A stretch of 64,000 nt of DNA from Alcaligenes endophyticus (GCF_026344035.1 NZ_JAPKND010000004.1:301678-365677); one strand, 5' to 3'; positions 9,412 to 18,176 are shown, counted from the stretch's first letter. Notes: a model not told the origin generated them from the sequence alone. Numbers and translations are program-made.

Positions 9412-10124
9412 TGCGCGCCATGATACTGGCGGCGGGGCGTGGTGAACGCATGCGCCCCCTTACTGACATCCGCCCAAAACCTCTTATACAAGCAGGCGAC
9501 AAAGCGCTGATCAGTTGGAATATAGAAAAGCTGGTTCAAGCTGGTATTTGTGACATTATCATTAACCATGCTTGGTTAGGCCAGCAAATTGTTGATTACC
9601 TTGGTAATGGACACGCATACGGGGCTACGCTTCATTACTCGGCAGAAAACCCTGCCCTAGAAACCGCTGGCGGTATCGCTCAAGCACTGCCTTTTTTTGA
9701 AGATCAACCATTTTTAGTGATCAATGCTGATATCTGGACGGATTGGGATGCCTGCCAAGCATTTGATATGGCCGCTCAGTTAATGCCACAAGATTTAGCC
9801 AGTTTGCTCTTAGTGCCTAACCCTGAGCATCATCCTGAGGGCGACTTTGGCGTTCAAAGCGACAGCGCTTACTTATGCCCCAAAGATCGGCCCAACAGTT
9901 CCGCCTACACCTTAAGCGGCATAGGGGTTTATAAGCCAGAACTCTTTGCATCCATACCCGCAAAACAAAGTGCCAAGTCAGCCACTTTATTGCATCAAGC
10001 GATTGCCCAATCTCGTATCAAAGGCTTTATACATCCAGGCTATTGGATTGACGTCGGTACTGTAGAACGTCTCCACCAACTCGAACAGCACTTGGAATCC
10101 AAGCAAGGCTCGCGTTACACTTAG
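9411..10124 (+). CDS. murU: N-acetylmuramate alpha-1-phosphate uridylyltransferase
   Basis: MurU converts MurNAc-1-phosphate and UTP to UDP-MurNAc, completing the salvage route begun by AmgK. The 237-aa nucleotidyltransferase starts with the signature MILAAGRGERMRPLT followed by KPLI, has the metal-binding NADIWTD segment near residue 105, and ends with the GYWIDVGT block common to sugar-phosphate nucleotidyltransferases. Glucose-1-phosphate uridylyl- or mannose-1-phosphate guanylyltransferase would be the alternatives by homology, but size and fusion-like pairing with amgK match the characterised Pseudomonas pair. Confidence 0.88.
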   Translation: MRAMILAAGRGERMRPLTDIRPKPLIQAGDKALISWNIEKLVQAGICDIIINHAWLGQQIVDYLGNGHAYGATLHYSAENPALETAGGIAQALPFFEDQPFLVINADIWTDWDACQAFDMAAQLMPQDLASLLLVPNPEHHPEGDFGVQSDSAYLCPKDRPNSSAYTLSGIGVYKPELFASIPAKQSAKSATLLHQAIAQSRIKGFIHPGYWIDVGTVERLHQLEQHLESKQGSRYT

Positions 10125-10155
10125 AGAACTGCTAGCCCGTATCTAAACCCTACAT

Positions 10156-10201
10156 TCGGCAACAAGCCCTGTTCGCTATCACCACACAGGGGCTTTGCCG
10201 A
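10156..10201. other. Imperfect inverted repeat after murU
   Basis: The arms TCGGCAACAAGCCCTGT and ACAGGGGCTTTGCCGA can pair around a 13-nt loop in the gap between murU and the next gene. There is no following T-run. It could be a weak terminator or an RNA-stabilising hairpin. Confidence 0.3.
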
Positions 10202-10268
10202 TTATGCTGTCTGATTTTGTAAACTGGAATCTTCACATTCCGCCTGCCTCACAGGAACATGTGTCCCT

Positions 10269-10970
10269 ATGCTTGGTCCCAAACGCCCCGTCTTCAAGCC
10301 CACTGCCTATGGTTCTTCGCGCCGCAAACGACGCGTCCCCCGCTGGCTAGTCTTAATCCTCACTGGTATAGCCCTGGGAGCCGGTGGTCTTTTGTTCCTG
10401 CAAACCAGCTATGGCCCTACCCGCCTTACCGCAGAGCAGTCTGAGCAGCTACATTTTGATTTAAATAGTGCTAATAACGATAAGCAACGCTTACAAGCCG
10501 AGCTGACTCAAACCTCACGTCAATTCGACGAAACTCAAAGCTCAAACGTAGCGCTGACCACCGAGCTTAACCAACTTAAGTCTGAACTCAGTAAACTACA
10601 GGCAGATTTAGCACTATTTGCCGATGCCATGCCGCCCGATCCGCGCGGCACCTCGCCAGGCATACGTGCCGGCACCTTCTCCAGCGACAACGGCGAGCTA
10701 AGCTATTCAATCTTGCTCATGCAAGACAAAGGCAAAACCGACACCTTCAAAGGTAAAATGGAGTTTGTCGCCGCTGGTCGCTTTAGCAACGGCCGTAGCG
10801 GAAATATTGACCTACCGCCCATAGAGCAATTTAGTTTAGGGCGCTATGAATACGTGGAAGGTCAAATGGAATTACCCGCAGGCTTTACGCCGCGTCAAAT
10901 TACCATACGAATCAAACCCATTGACTCCGAGCGTGTCGTGGCAACCCGCACTTTGGTCGTCAATCGTTAA
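10269..10970 (+). CDS. Membrane-anchored coiled-coil protein (DUF6776-like)
   Basis: This 233-aa protein is not functionally identified. A basic N-terminus (SSRRKRRVPR) precedes one membrane helix (about residues 25-45). A heptad-rich coiled coil follows (about 57-115, with LQAELTQTSRQF and LNQLKSELSKLQADL). The last 110 residues look like a compact beta-rich domain, beginning after MPPDPRGTSPG. Topology should place the coiled coil and C-domain in the periplasm. The layout resembles a conserved betaproteobacterial family that I recall as DUF6776. It follows murU by 144 bases and ends at a strong terminator, so a shared transcript with amgK-murU is possible but not shown. Confidence 0.7.
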   Translation: MLGPKRPVFKPTAYGSSRRKRRVPRWLVLILTGIALGAGGLLFLQTSYGPTRLTAEQSEQLHFDLNSANNDKQRLQAELTQTSRQFDETQSSNVALTTELNQLKSELSKLQADLALFADAMPPDPRGTSPGIRAGTFSSDNGELSYSILLMQDKGKTDTFKGKMEFVAAGRFSNGRSGNIDLPPIEQFSLGRYEYVEGQMELPAGFTPRQITIRIKPIDSERVVATRTLVVNR

Positions 10971-11017
10971 CGGCCAAAACTTTCTTACTTGGCCCCTACA
11001 TTGTCAAAGCAAAACCC

Positions 11018-11055
11018 AAAAAAAGCCAGCTTACTACACATAAGCTGGCTTTTTT
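11018..11055. terminator. Bidirectional rho-independent terminator
   Basis: The arms GCCAGCTTA and TAAGCTGGC form a perfect stem with a 6-nt loop, flanked by an A-run on the left and a T-run on the right. It can therefore stop both the DUF6776-like gene (+) and metQ (-), which converge here. Confidence 0.88.
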
Positions 11056-11071
11056 GATCCCTTACACGTGC

Positions 11072-11860
11072 TTAAAAAGCGGGAGCAATCGCGCCTTTAT
11101 ACTGCTCTTGAATAAACTCACGCACCTGATCGGTTTGCAAAGTTTTTACTAATTGAGCAATACGTGCGTCATCTTTTTTGTCGCCGCTGGTCACAATCAA
11201 GTTCGCATAAGGAGACTCAACGCCTTCGATTAACAAAGCATCAGCGCTAGGATTAAATCCGGCCTCTAGCGCATAGTTAGTGTTAATTAGAGCAATATCC
11301 ACGTCTGGTAACACCCGAGGCAAGGTTGCAGCCTCAAGCTCTTTGAACTTCAAATTCTTGGGATTTTCACTGACGTCACGCGCAGTTGCTAAAATGTTCT
11401 CTGGGTCTTTCAGCTTGATAAGCCCCGCGCTTTGCAACAACAATAAGGCACGTGCGCCGTTAGAGGCATCATTGGGAATAGCCACCATGGCGCCATTCTT
11501 GAGCTCATCTAGATTTTTGATTTTGCTAGAATAAACACCAAAAGGCTCTACGTGTATCTGCCCTACCGACACTAAATCAGTCTTGCGCTCAGCGTTAAAC
11601 TTATCCAGGTACGGCTTATGCTGGAAAAAGTTGGCATCCACCTTACCCTCAGCCACTTGCAGATTGGGCTGCACATAGTCGGTGAAGACAAGGATATCCA
11701 GTTCCAACCCCTCTTTTGCCAAACTAGGTTTCACAAACTCCAATAACTCAGCATGCGGTACAGCCGTTGCTGCGATAGATAACTTCTCTGCTTGTGCCGC
11801 GCTCGATAGGCTACCCGCTACCACCAAAGCAAGGGTGGGGATAATTTTTTTTAACAACAT
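11072..11860 (-). CDS. metQ: D-/L-methionine-binding periplasmic protein
   Basis: MetQ delivers methionine to the MetNI importer. The 262-aa protein has a signal peptide ending SSAAQA, followed by the NlpA/MetQ family sequence: LSIAATAVPHAELLEF, VFTDYVQPN, NFFQHKPYLDKF and NDASNGARALLLLQ. A GTG lies four codons upstream, but the ATG at 11860 has GTGGAG six bases ahead and is preferred. The leader has no lipobox cysteine, so unlike E. coli MetQ it should be a free periplasmic protein rather than a lipoprotein. It is the last gene of metNIQ and ends at the terminator beyond it. Confidence 0.93.
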   Translation of the reverse strand: MLLKKIIPTLALVVAGSLSSAAQAEKLSIAATAVPHAELLEFVKPSLAKEGLELDILVFTDYVQPNLQVAEGKVDANFFQHKPYLDKFNAERKTDLVSVGQIHVEPFGVYSSKIKNLDELKNGAMVAIPNDASNGARALLLLQSAGLIKLKDPENILATARDVSENPKNLKFKELEAATLPRVLPDVDIALINTNYALEAGFNPSADALLIEGVESPYANLIVTSGDKKDDARIAQLVKTLQTDQVREFIQEQYKGAIAPAF

Positions 11861-11899
11861 ACCAAACTCCACAAAGATAGGCAGACACTGGTCTGCACT

Positions 11900-12580
11900 T
11901 TATTTTCGACTCAAGCGAGCCACAAGAAAATCACCGGCCAACTGCATTACTTGCACCAATATGACCAGTACCACCACCGTCGCTACAGTAATATCTGTTT
12001 GAAAGCGTTGATATCCGTAACGCATAGCCAAATCACCCAGCCCGCCCCCTCCAATCACACCAGACATGGCCGAATACCCCACTAAGGTAATCGCTGTGAC
12101 CACAATGGCGGCGGCAATTCCACTCATGGCTTCCGGCAACAAAGCCCACATTACCGTTTGTCGAGGATTAGCCCCCATAGCTCGACACGCTTCTCCTACA
12201 CCTGGATCGAGCTCTCGCAATACATTTTCAACTAAACGCCCAAAAAACGGTGCAGCGCTGACGACTAAAGGGGGGATGGTACCCTGAACACCTAACGCAG
12301 TCCCCATCAATACCCGCGTCAAGGGAATCATCACGATAAGCAAAATTAAAAAAGGCACTGAGCGCAAAATATTAACGACTAAGGACAAAGCCTGATAGAA
12401 CCCCTTATGTGCCAATATTTGCTGAGCGCTTGTTAAAAACAATAGAACTCCCAGCGGTAAACCTATGATGACGGTGAGCAATAAAGACCAAGCCGTCATA
12501 GACAAGGTTTCCAAGGAGGCCTGCCAAATCATGAACCAATCCATGCTCAGGACTGCTGAAGATATCCCAGCCATACTCAT
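11900..12580 (-). CDS. metI: Methionine ABC transporter permease
   Basis: MetI forms the membrane channel of the methionine importer. The 226-aa protein has five apparent membrane helices and the ABC-permease EAA loop EACRAMGANPRQTVMWALLPEA, which contacts MetN. ILRSVPFLILLIVMIPLTR is typical of the family. Its ATG overlaps the metN stop by four bases, indicating translational coupling. Confidence 0.95.
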   Translation of the reverse strand: MSMAGISSAVLSMDWFMIWQASLETLSMTAWSLLLTVIIGLPLGVLLFLTSAQQILAHKGFYQALSLVVNILRSVPFLILLIVMIPLTRVLMGTALGVQGTIPPLVVSAAPFFGRLVENVLRELDPGVGEACRAMGANPRQTVMWALLPEAMSGIAAAIVVTAITLVGYSAMSGVIGGGGLGDLAMRYGYQRFQTDITVATVVVLVILVQVMQLAGDFLVARLSRK

Positions 12581-13587
12581 GATCGTAAAAGCTCCACATC
12601 AATATTTGCTTGCTGCAACAATAATCTTAGCGCGGCTAGACTGTCTGGTTCTGTAGGCACAGCTACCACTAACTGCCCATAAGGCTCATCTTTAATTCGG
12701 CTGACCGCACCCTGCAAAATGCTCACATCTACATTCAATTCGCGCGTGATCTGGCTAAGAATAGGCTGCAAGCTGGCTTCACCCCTAAAACTTAACCGCA
12801 GCAAGGTGCCCGGTGTTTGTTGGGCCAGTACACGCCAACCTTCTGGGTCTACGCCGGTTTCATTGAGCAAAGATCGAGTCACAGAATGGGTCGGGTGTAA
12901 AAACACGTCAACCACCTCTCCTAGCTCCACGATCTTACCTGCGTCAATCACCGCAACACGGTCACAAACGCTACGGATAACATCCATCCCATGGGTAATC
13001 AGCACAATGGTAATGCCCAGATCTTGGTTGATACTGCGCAATAAGCGCAAGATAGATTGCGTCGTTTCAGGATCCAAGGCCGAGGTCGCCTCGTCACACA
13101 ATAATAAGTCAGGCCGATTCGCCAAAGCTCGTGCAATCCCTACTCGTTGCTGCTGCCCCCCTGACAACTGTCGAGGATATTTATGCACATGCTCTTGCAA
13201 GCCAACTAATTCAAGCATTTCTAGGGCACGCGCGCGCCGCTCTTTTAAGGGCACTTTAGCTAAGCGCAAGGGAAAACAAACATTATCTAAAACCGTACGT
13301 GCGGTCAGTAAATTAAAGTGTTGAAACACCATGCCTACCTTTTGCCTAAACCCATACAACTGATGGCGAGTAAAGGTAGTGATGTCCTGCCCATCCACCC
13401 ATATTTTTCCTGTACTTGGGCTTTCAAGTAAGTTAAGCATACGAATCAACGTACTCTTACCTGCTCCGGAGCGGCCAATTATGCCAAACACTTCACCTTT
13501 ACGAATGGTTAGGTCTATACCATCTAGGGCACGAGCATGGCGACCTTTGGCACTATACGTTTTAGAAATATCTTCTAGATGAATCAC
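12577..13587 (-). CDS. metN: Methionine ABC transporter ATP-binding protein
   Basis: MetN powers methionine uptake. The 336-aa protein has Walker A GRSGAGKST, the ABC signature LSGGQQQR, Walker B LLLCDEATSALDPE and the switch histidine in LITHGMDV. A C-terminal NIL domain of about 80 residues (LLRLSFRGEASLQPILSQI...) is the methionine-sensing regulatory domain that inhibits transport when methionine is plentiful. The start appears to be GTG (MIHLEDISKTYS), which aligns with the usual MetN N-terminus. It is the first gene of the metNIQ operon. Confidence 0.95.
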   Translation of the reverse strand: MIHLEDISKTYSAKGRHARALDGIDLTIRKGEVFGIIGRSGAGKSTLIRMLNLLESPSTGKIWVDGQDITTFTRHQLYGFRQKVGMVFQHFNLLTARTVLDNVCFPLRLAKVPLKERRARALEMLELVGLQEHVHKYPRQLSGGQQQRVGIARALANRPDLLLCDEATSALDPETTQSILRLLRSINQDLGITIVLITHGMDVIRSVCDRVAVIDAGKIVELGEVVDVFLHPTHSVTRSLLNETGVDPEGWRVLAQQTPGTLLRLSFRGEASLQPILSQITRELNVDVSILQGAVSRIKDEPYGQLVVAVPTEPDSLAALRLLLQQANIDVELLRS

Positions 13588-13724
13588 AGCTGCTTAGCCT
13601 ATATCATAGGGTGTAAAGTAATAAAACAAGGCGTGGAAAGAAAAAAACAGCATATAGCAATTTAGCCCTTGGCTGAACGCTCATACGCCTATGTCGTTAT
13701 AACCAAAAAATATAAGTATCCATC

Positions 13725-13753
13725 GTCATACGTTTCTTGAACAATAAGAACAA
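13725..13753 (-). promoter_or_regulatory. Candidate promoter for metNIQ
   Basis: On the minus strand TTGTTC (13748-13753) and TATGAC (13725-13730) are spaced by 17 bases, about 140 bases before metN. The 227-base gap 13588-13814 between metN and the MFS gene holds no ORF, and I saw no recognisable SAM-riboswitch fold in it. Tentative. Confidence 0.3.
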
Positions 13754-13814
13754 ACACACTGACAACAGCGAGTATGCCTAGCTTGGGCGTAGCCTGCAGC
13801 ATATTCAATTTATA

Positions 13815-15293
13815 TTAGTCAGGGACCTTGGTACCCAAAACCTCGTTTTTTAGACATAAGCACAACAACACTGGGATCACGGCCAACATTGCCTGCCAAA
13901 AATAAACTCGCCCAAAAGCTAACGCGCTTACTTCACGCAAACTTGTCATAGTAGGGCTTTGGGCAAAGTCTGGGTTCCCACTGACTAATATTCGGATGAC
14001 GTCAGCCGCCACAAGATCAGTAGAACCTATTCCCTGTGTGAGAAACAGCAATAATAGAGCCATCAGCACGGCGGCCCCCATCGCTGACCCCAAAGAGCGA
14101 GAAAATGCGGAAACTCCGGTTGCGACCCCTAAGTGTCGCACAGGTACAGCATTTTGCACCGCTACGGTCGCCGTGGGCAGTTGCAGCCCCAAGCCAATGC
14201 CTATTGATGACAGGCAGACAGACAACGCGAAAAAATTAACCGGATTGAGTACAGATAGAGCATATAGAGCGAACGGCACTAATAAAGCACCGACCAGTTG
14301 TATTCCCTTAAATGTACCTAAACGACTCATGAGCTTACCGCCTATGTAAGCCCCCAAGGGTATAGCCAATGATAGCGAAATAATACGCCACGCTGCCCCT
14401 CCTGGCCCTAGGTCAGTCAGCATCTGCAGTTGCAACGGAATTAATATTGTCAATGCTATCAACTGAATCAAGACAAAGAACAACATCAGGCAGGAGATAA
14501 CTACCGTACGAATACGGAAAAGACTCAAAGGAATAATAGGCTCGGGCACACGCAAAGCATGCACAATAAAAATCAACAAAAAGGTCAGCGCCCCAACAAA
14601 CAAAGCAATATTACTCACTTCACTCAGTGGTACTCCTTGCCCTAAACGAGTGATGCCTAATAATAACGCCGTTAAGCCAGCACTTAATAAGCCGGCTCCT
14701 AAGTAATCGACCTGGCGTTTTACACGTGGGTGATGTAACTGCGCTAACGCCCGTCTGGTTAACAATAAAGCAGGTATACCCAACGGTAGGTTGATCCAGA
14801 AAATCCAACGCCAAGAAAGATAAGCGGTAAGCAGGCCCCCTAACACCGGCCCCGACACGCTAGCCACAGCAAAAGCCCCACTAATATAGGCTTGATAACG
14901 CCCCCGCTCACGCGGGGCAACCACATCAGCTATCGTTGCTTGGGCAACCGAAATCAACCCGCCGCCACCCAAACCTTGCAAAATACGGGCAGCCACTAAG
15001 CTTGGCATAGTAGGAGCCAAGGCACACAGCACGGAGGCCAATAAAAACAAGACGATTGCGCTACTCAATACACTACGACGACCGTATATATCACCCAACT
15101 TACCATAGATAGGGGTAGCCACCGCCATGGCAATCAAATAGCCAGACACCACCCATGCCAGCAAATCAACACCTTCTAATTCCGTTGCCATTTTAGGCAG
15201 CGATACCGAAATAATAGTTTGATCTAAGGCACCTAGCAAAATCACCAGCATTAAGCTGGTGATGATCGTTCTAATTTGAGCTTTCTGTGTCAA
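13815..15293 (-). CDS. MFS multidrug efflux transporter, DHA2 (EmrB/QacA) family
   Basis: This 492-aa proton-coupled exporter has a hydrophobicity pattern consistent with 14 membrane helices. Family signatures are GALDQTIISVSLPKMATEL in helix 1 (motif D1), YGKLGDIYGRRSVL (motif A) and SGPVLGGLLTAYLSWRWIFW (motif C of drug/H+ antiporters). No fusion-protein or outer-membrane partner gene is adjacent, so it may work alone; the substrate is unknown. The start is an uncommon TTG at 15293, supported by GAGG seven bases upstream; the ATG just before it is in another frame. Alcaligenaceae carry many such exporters, some chromosomal and intrinsic. Confidence 0.88.
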   Translation of the reverse strand: MTQKAQIRTIITSLMLVILLGALDQTIISVSLPKMATELEGVDLLAWVVSGYLIAMAVATPIYGKLGDIYGRRSVLSSAIVLFLLASVLCALAPTMPSLVAARILQGLGGGGLISVAQATIADVVAPRERGRYQAYISGAFAVASVSGPVLGGLLTAYLSWRWIFWINLPLGIPALLLTRRALAQLHHPRVKRQVDYLGAGLLSAGLTALLLGITRLGQGVPLSEVSNIALFVGALTFLLIFIVHALRVPEPIIPLSLFRIRTVVISCLMLFFVLIQLIALTILIPLQLQMLTDLGPGGAAWRIISLSLAIPLGAYIGGKLMSRLGTFKGIQLVGALLVPFALYALSVLNPVNFFALSVCLSSIGIGLGLQLPTATVAVQNAVPVRHLGVATGVSAFSRSLGSAMGAAVLMALLLLFLTQGIGSTDLVAADVIRILVSGNPDFAQSPTMTSLREVSALAFGRVYFWQAMLAVIPVLLCLCLKNEVLGTKVPD

Positions 15294-15542
15294 CCATTAA
15301 CCTCATTACTATCAACGGCCAGCCACCCTGGCGCTGCCTCCGGTGATCGGATAAACAATAATAAGCCATTTCGAACTGACGGGGAGAGGGTTACTAAACA
15401 GCTTACAATCGCTAAGGTAAGAATTGACACCATACGCTTTCTATCTTCAACTCGATAGCAGCATTAAATACACATTCTGATACGGTATCGCCGCACCACA
15501 AAGAAACAAAGGTGAACGCCCACAACATGTGGCCATACCAGC
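15294..15542. other. Non-coding gap between MFS gene and tRNA-Lys terminator
   Basis: I see no credible gene in these 250 bases. The region would hold the promoter of the MFS gene, but no convincing -35/-10 pair stands out, and no regulator gene is divergent to the transporter. Confidence 0.4.
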
Positions 15543-15579
15543 AAAAACAAAAAAGCCACAACCGTTAGGTAGTGGCTTA
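15543..15579 (-). terminator. Rho-independent terminator after tRNA-Lys
   Basis: On the minus strand AAGCCAC pairs with GTGGCTT around a 12-nt loop and is followed by TTTTGTTTTTG. It lies 24 bases past the tRNA 3' end. Confidence 0.8.
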
Positions 15580-15602
15580 AATGTTTTGTATCATCAGTAA
15601 TG

Positions 15603-15678
15603 TGGTGGGTCGTGCGCGACTCGAACGCGCGACCAACGGATTAAAAGTCCGCTGCTCTACCGACTGAGCTAACGACCC
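15603..15678 (-). tRNA. tRNA-Lys (anticodon TTT)
   Basis: The 76-nt minus-strand sequence folds as a tRNA. The acceptor GGGTCGT pairs with ACGACCC, the D-arm contains AGCTCAGTCGGTAGAGC, and the anticodon loop CTTTTAA has the TTT anticodon that reads AAA/AAG. The T-arm contains GTTCGAGTC. The 3' CCA is encoded. It is a single-gene unit with its own promoter and terminator. Confidence 0.97.
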
Positions 15679-15694
15679 CCGACTGAAAGATGAA

Positions 15695-15724
15695 ATTATG
15701 ACATGCTTTTGTTTTTAGCGTCAA
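15695..15724 (-). promoter_or_regulatory. Sigma-70 promoter of tRNA-Lys
   Basis: Read on the minus strand: TTGACG (15719-15724), 18-base spacer, CATAAT (15695-15700) with an upstream TGT that would act as an extended -10. The predicted start is about ten bases before the tRNA 5' end. Confidence 0.75.
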
Positions 15725-15867
15725 GTGTTTTTTTAGAAAAACTGACAAAACAAATTTTACACATCTGTCTTTCGACCTATTCAAAACCACAAGTGCTTTG
15801 AACAGGTCGACAAGTATAGCAAGGCTTCAAGAGTTTTGGTAAATATTTTTGAATATTTACCAAAATA

Positions 15868-18060
15868 TTATCGAGCTCTTGAAATTCGCACTTCCGCACC
15901 GCGACGTTTTACCTCTAATCCCTCAGAAGGCAAAATCTTCAGCCCTTCCAGACCCTTGATATAACTAGATCCCTGCATTTGCATTACGCGGATTTTATTA
16001 CGCATGACAACAGGGTTGTGCTCGGGCATTCCAAACATCCACACCTCATCCAGCAAACGAGCGGAGTTAAATTCGCTAATATGCTGGGCCTGCGGCCCTA
16101 AACAAAGCATATGGCCTTCACGGCCAAACACAGGGATACTGTCTAGGCCAACCTCGACGTCTAGTACCGTCCCGCCTTCATAACGCCACCCAGTACGCAT
16201 GTCCCACCACGCCTCACCTGCTGGGAGATAAACCTTGGTTTGGATGCCTGAGTGTAAAACAGGGGCTACCAACAAAGCTGGCCCTAATAAGTATTGTGTA
16301 TCCCACAACCGAGCCTGCTCATCGTGGGGGAAGGCTTGAGCCATCGAGCGCTGCACCGACAAACCAGTACGTACAGCATCTTCGATAATACCCAATACGT
16401 AGGGCACCAAACGGAATCGCCACTGCAACCAATGATTAATCAAAGCGCGCGTGTCTGCATCAAATGCCGACGGCAACAAGCCTGGAGCACTTTGGAATGC
16501 AAAGTTAGCTGAGAACACCGCGCTTGCAAGCCAGCGCAGATAAAGTTCGGCCGTCATCGTGCTGGTATCGGCTAACGCATTCCCCAAGCGGTGAACCTGG
16601 ACAGGCACTCCACTATTGCCAACCGCTAAAGCGCTTTTAAGGCTGCGTTCCAAGCCGTCCCAGGTGTTTTCTACACGTGGCCCCTGTTGCCAAGCAAAGC
16701 GCTGGGCTGAGGGAAACAAATTACTACTAATAACCAAACCCTCTTGGGGGGTTTTATGGCCTGCATATGCTTCAAATAAGGCTTGGCGTGCCAAAATTGG
16801 ATAGATGGCGCGTAACAAATCACCTGTCTCTCCTCCTCGGCCAGTTACCTCATCCGCTATTTGGAAATTCGCATCGCAATAAGCGTAAGCGACGCCTTCG
16901 TCAAACATCTGTCGCTGACGCTCTGTCCACATGCGCATGACATCTTTGTGGGTCAGGTCAAGCAAGCCAAAGGGCCGCCCTTGGGTGTATTCATCGCCAG
17001 GGTGCTGATAGGCGCAGCCATCTTCATCGTTGATTAACAGCCACGCACGATCTTCCCACTCTTCGAATAACGCTGTATCGGCCAATACGATAGGACGCCC
17101 TGCGGCGGCCAACTGTAATTCAAAGCGCCTTTCCGCAAAGGCCTTCGGATGCGCCAAACGCTCGGCATCCCACTCTAGCAATGGCTTATCTGCCTGAAAA
17201 ACGTAGGCATCACGTACTCCTAGATCAAGTACATCTAGGCAAACACCTTGCTCTTCGAGCTCAGCCACCACCGCATTAATTTGCTCTGCATTTTGATGCG
17301 CTTGGGCCTCGAGCCATAAACCCATTGGCGCTAAGCCAGACTGCCCTGCTCGACCAGTTAAGGCCGAGTACTGATTGATGATCTCAGAAGGTTCTCCAAA
17401 AAAGAGAAAGAGATCTAACTTCGCATCGTGAACCTGTGCGACATATAGCTCAGCGTGCTGGTGCCCCAAGTCATGCGTCACAGGACTAAACGTATTCACA
17501 TAGAGCCCCCAGCCGCGGGTACTCCAGAGCAAAGGCAAGCGTGCCAAGCCGGTAGAAGATAAGCTCTCACCACGACGATCAAGCTCTTGTTGTGTGTCAC
17601 CTAAACCATAAAGCGCATCGTCTTCATGTAATAGTGTGGTCCACTGCCACGCGGAATCATCCAAGCGAGTCAAGACACTCGGCTGACTTTGCCAAATAAC
17701 CTGCTCATTACGCTGCAATACGGCCTTAAAAGGCGAGCGATACAACAATAGAGTTGTTTCACCTTGAGCCAAAGACCACCCCACATCATCTGGTAAGGTG
17801 GCCAGCTCCATCTCGCTCACTGCCTCTTCCCGAACCAAGAGCATTTCCTGATGCACCTTGGCCCGCGTGCTGAGCTTCTCGTTATTAAGTTTATCGACAG
17901 CAAGAACGCGCAGGCGGAACACCCCGGGCGCATGAGCTTCGACACGCAAGGCGTAGTCAGTCTCTACGAATGAAAAATCGACACAGGCCGATTTGGAACT
18001 GATCAAGCTGATATGGTTATACAATTGCGTCACATCGTCTGAAAGATTTTTGGACGGCAC
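15868..18060 (-). CDS. Glycoside hydrolase family 31-like protein with altered active site
   Basis: The 730-aa protein has the GH31 layout. An N-terminal beta domain carries LYGLGDTQQELDRRG (about 150-164). A TIM barrel spans about 240-560. C-terminal beta domains carry YLLGPALLVAPVL and VYLPAGEAWWDMRTGW. The nucleophile region reads AYAYCDANF, so D396 is kept, but the usual W is C. In the acid/base region the expected G-D pair before TWDGLERSL is G-P-R (R462). The usual H-D-I-G-G loop reads H-R-L-G-N (R491). It may be inactive on ordinary alpha-glycosides or have changed chemistry. There is no signal peptide. The start is GTG with GGGGA upstream. It does not appear to be co-transcribed with sugar genes; mnmC lies 116 bases upstream. 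Confidence 0.8.
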   Translation of the reverse strand: MPSKNLSDDVTQLYNHISLISSKSACVDFSFVETDYALRVEAHAPGVFRLRVLAVDKLNNEKLSTRAKVHQEMLLVREEAVSEMELATLPDDVGWSLAQGETTLLLYRSPFKAVLQRNEQVIWQSQPSVLTRLDDSAWQWTTLLHEDDALYGLGDTQQELDRRGESLSSTGLARLPLLWSTRGWGLYVNTFSPVTHDLGHQHAELYVAQVHDAKLDLFLFFGEPSEIINQYSALTGRAGQSGLAPMGLWLEAQAHQNAEQINAVVAELEEQGVCLDVLDLGVRDAYVFQADKPLLEWDAERLAHPKAFAERRFELQLAAAGRPIVLADTALFEEWEDRAWLLINDEDGCAYQHPGDEYTQGRPFGLLDLTHKDVMRMWTERQRQMFDEGVAYAYCDANFQIADEVTGRGGETGDLLRAIYPILARQALFEAYAGHKTPQEGLVISSNLFPSAQRFAWQQGPRVENTWDGLERSLKSALAVGNSGVPVQVHRLGNALADTSTMTAELYLRWLASAVFSANFAFQSAPGLLPSAFDADTRALINHWLQWRFRLVPYVLGIIEDAVRTGLSVQRSMAQAFPHDEQARLWDTQYLLGPALLVAPVLHSGIQTKVYLPAGEAWWDMRTGWRYEGGTVLDVEVGLDSIPVFGREGHMLCLGPQAQHISEFNSARLLDEVWMFGMPEHNPVVMRNKIRVMQMQGSSYIKGLEGLKILPSEGLEVKRRGAEVRISRAR

Positions 18061-18176
18061 AGTGCGTTCCCCAGGGCCATGCCCATAAAGCTAAACAAGG
18101 CCACTATTTTGACGTATATGCCCAACAAAAGGAAATCCTAGATTAAAAGAGTCGGTTTTTTACGAAAAACCAGCAT

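Noticed and set aside
12719..13324. 201-codon frame antisense to metN
   Set aside because: Serine/arginine-rich shadow of an intact ABC ATPase gene; no start signal.
13588..13814. Possible SAM riboswitch before metNIQ
   Set aside because: I could not find conserved SAM-riboswitch core segments; the gap looks like a plain promoter region.
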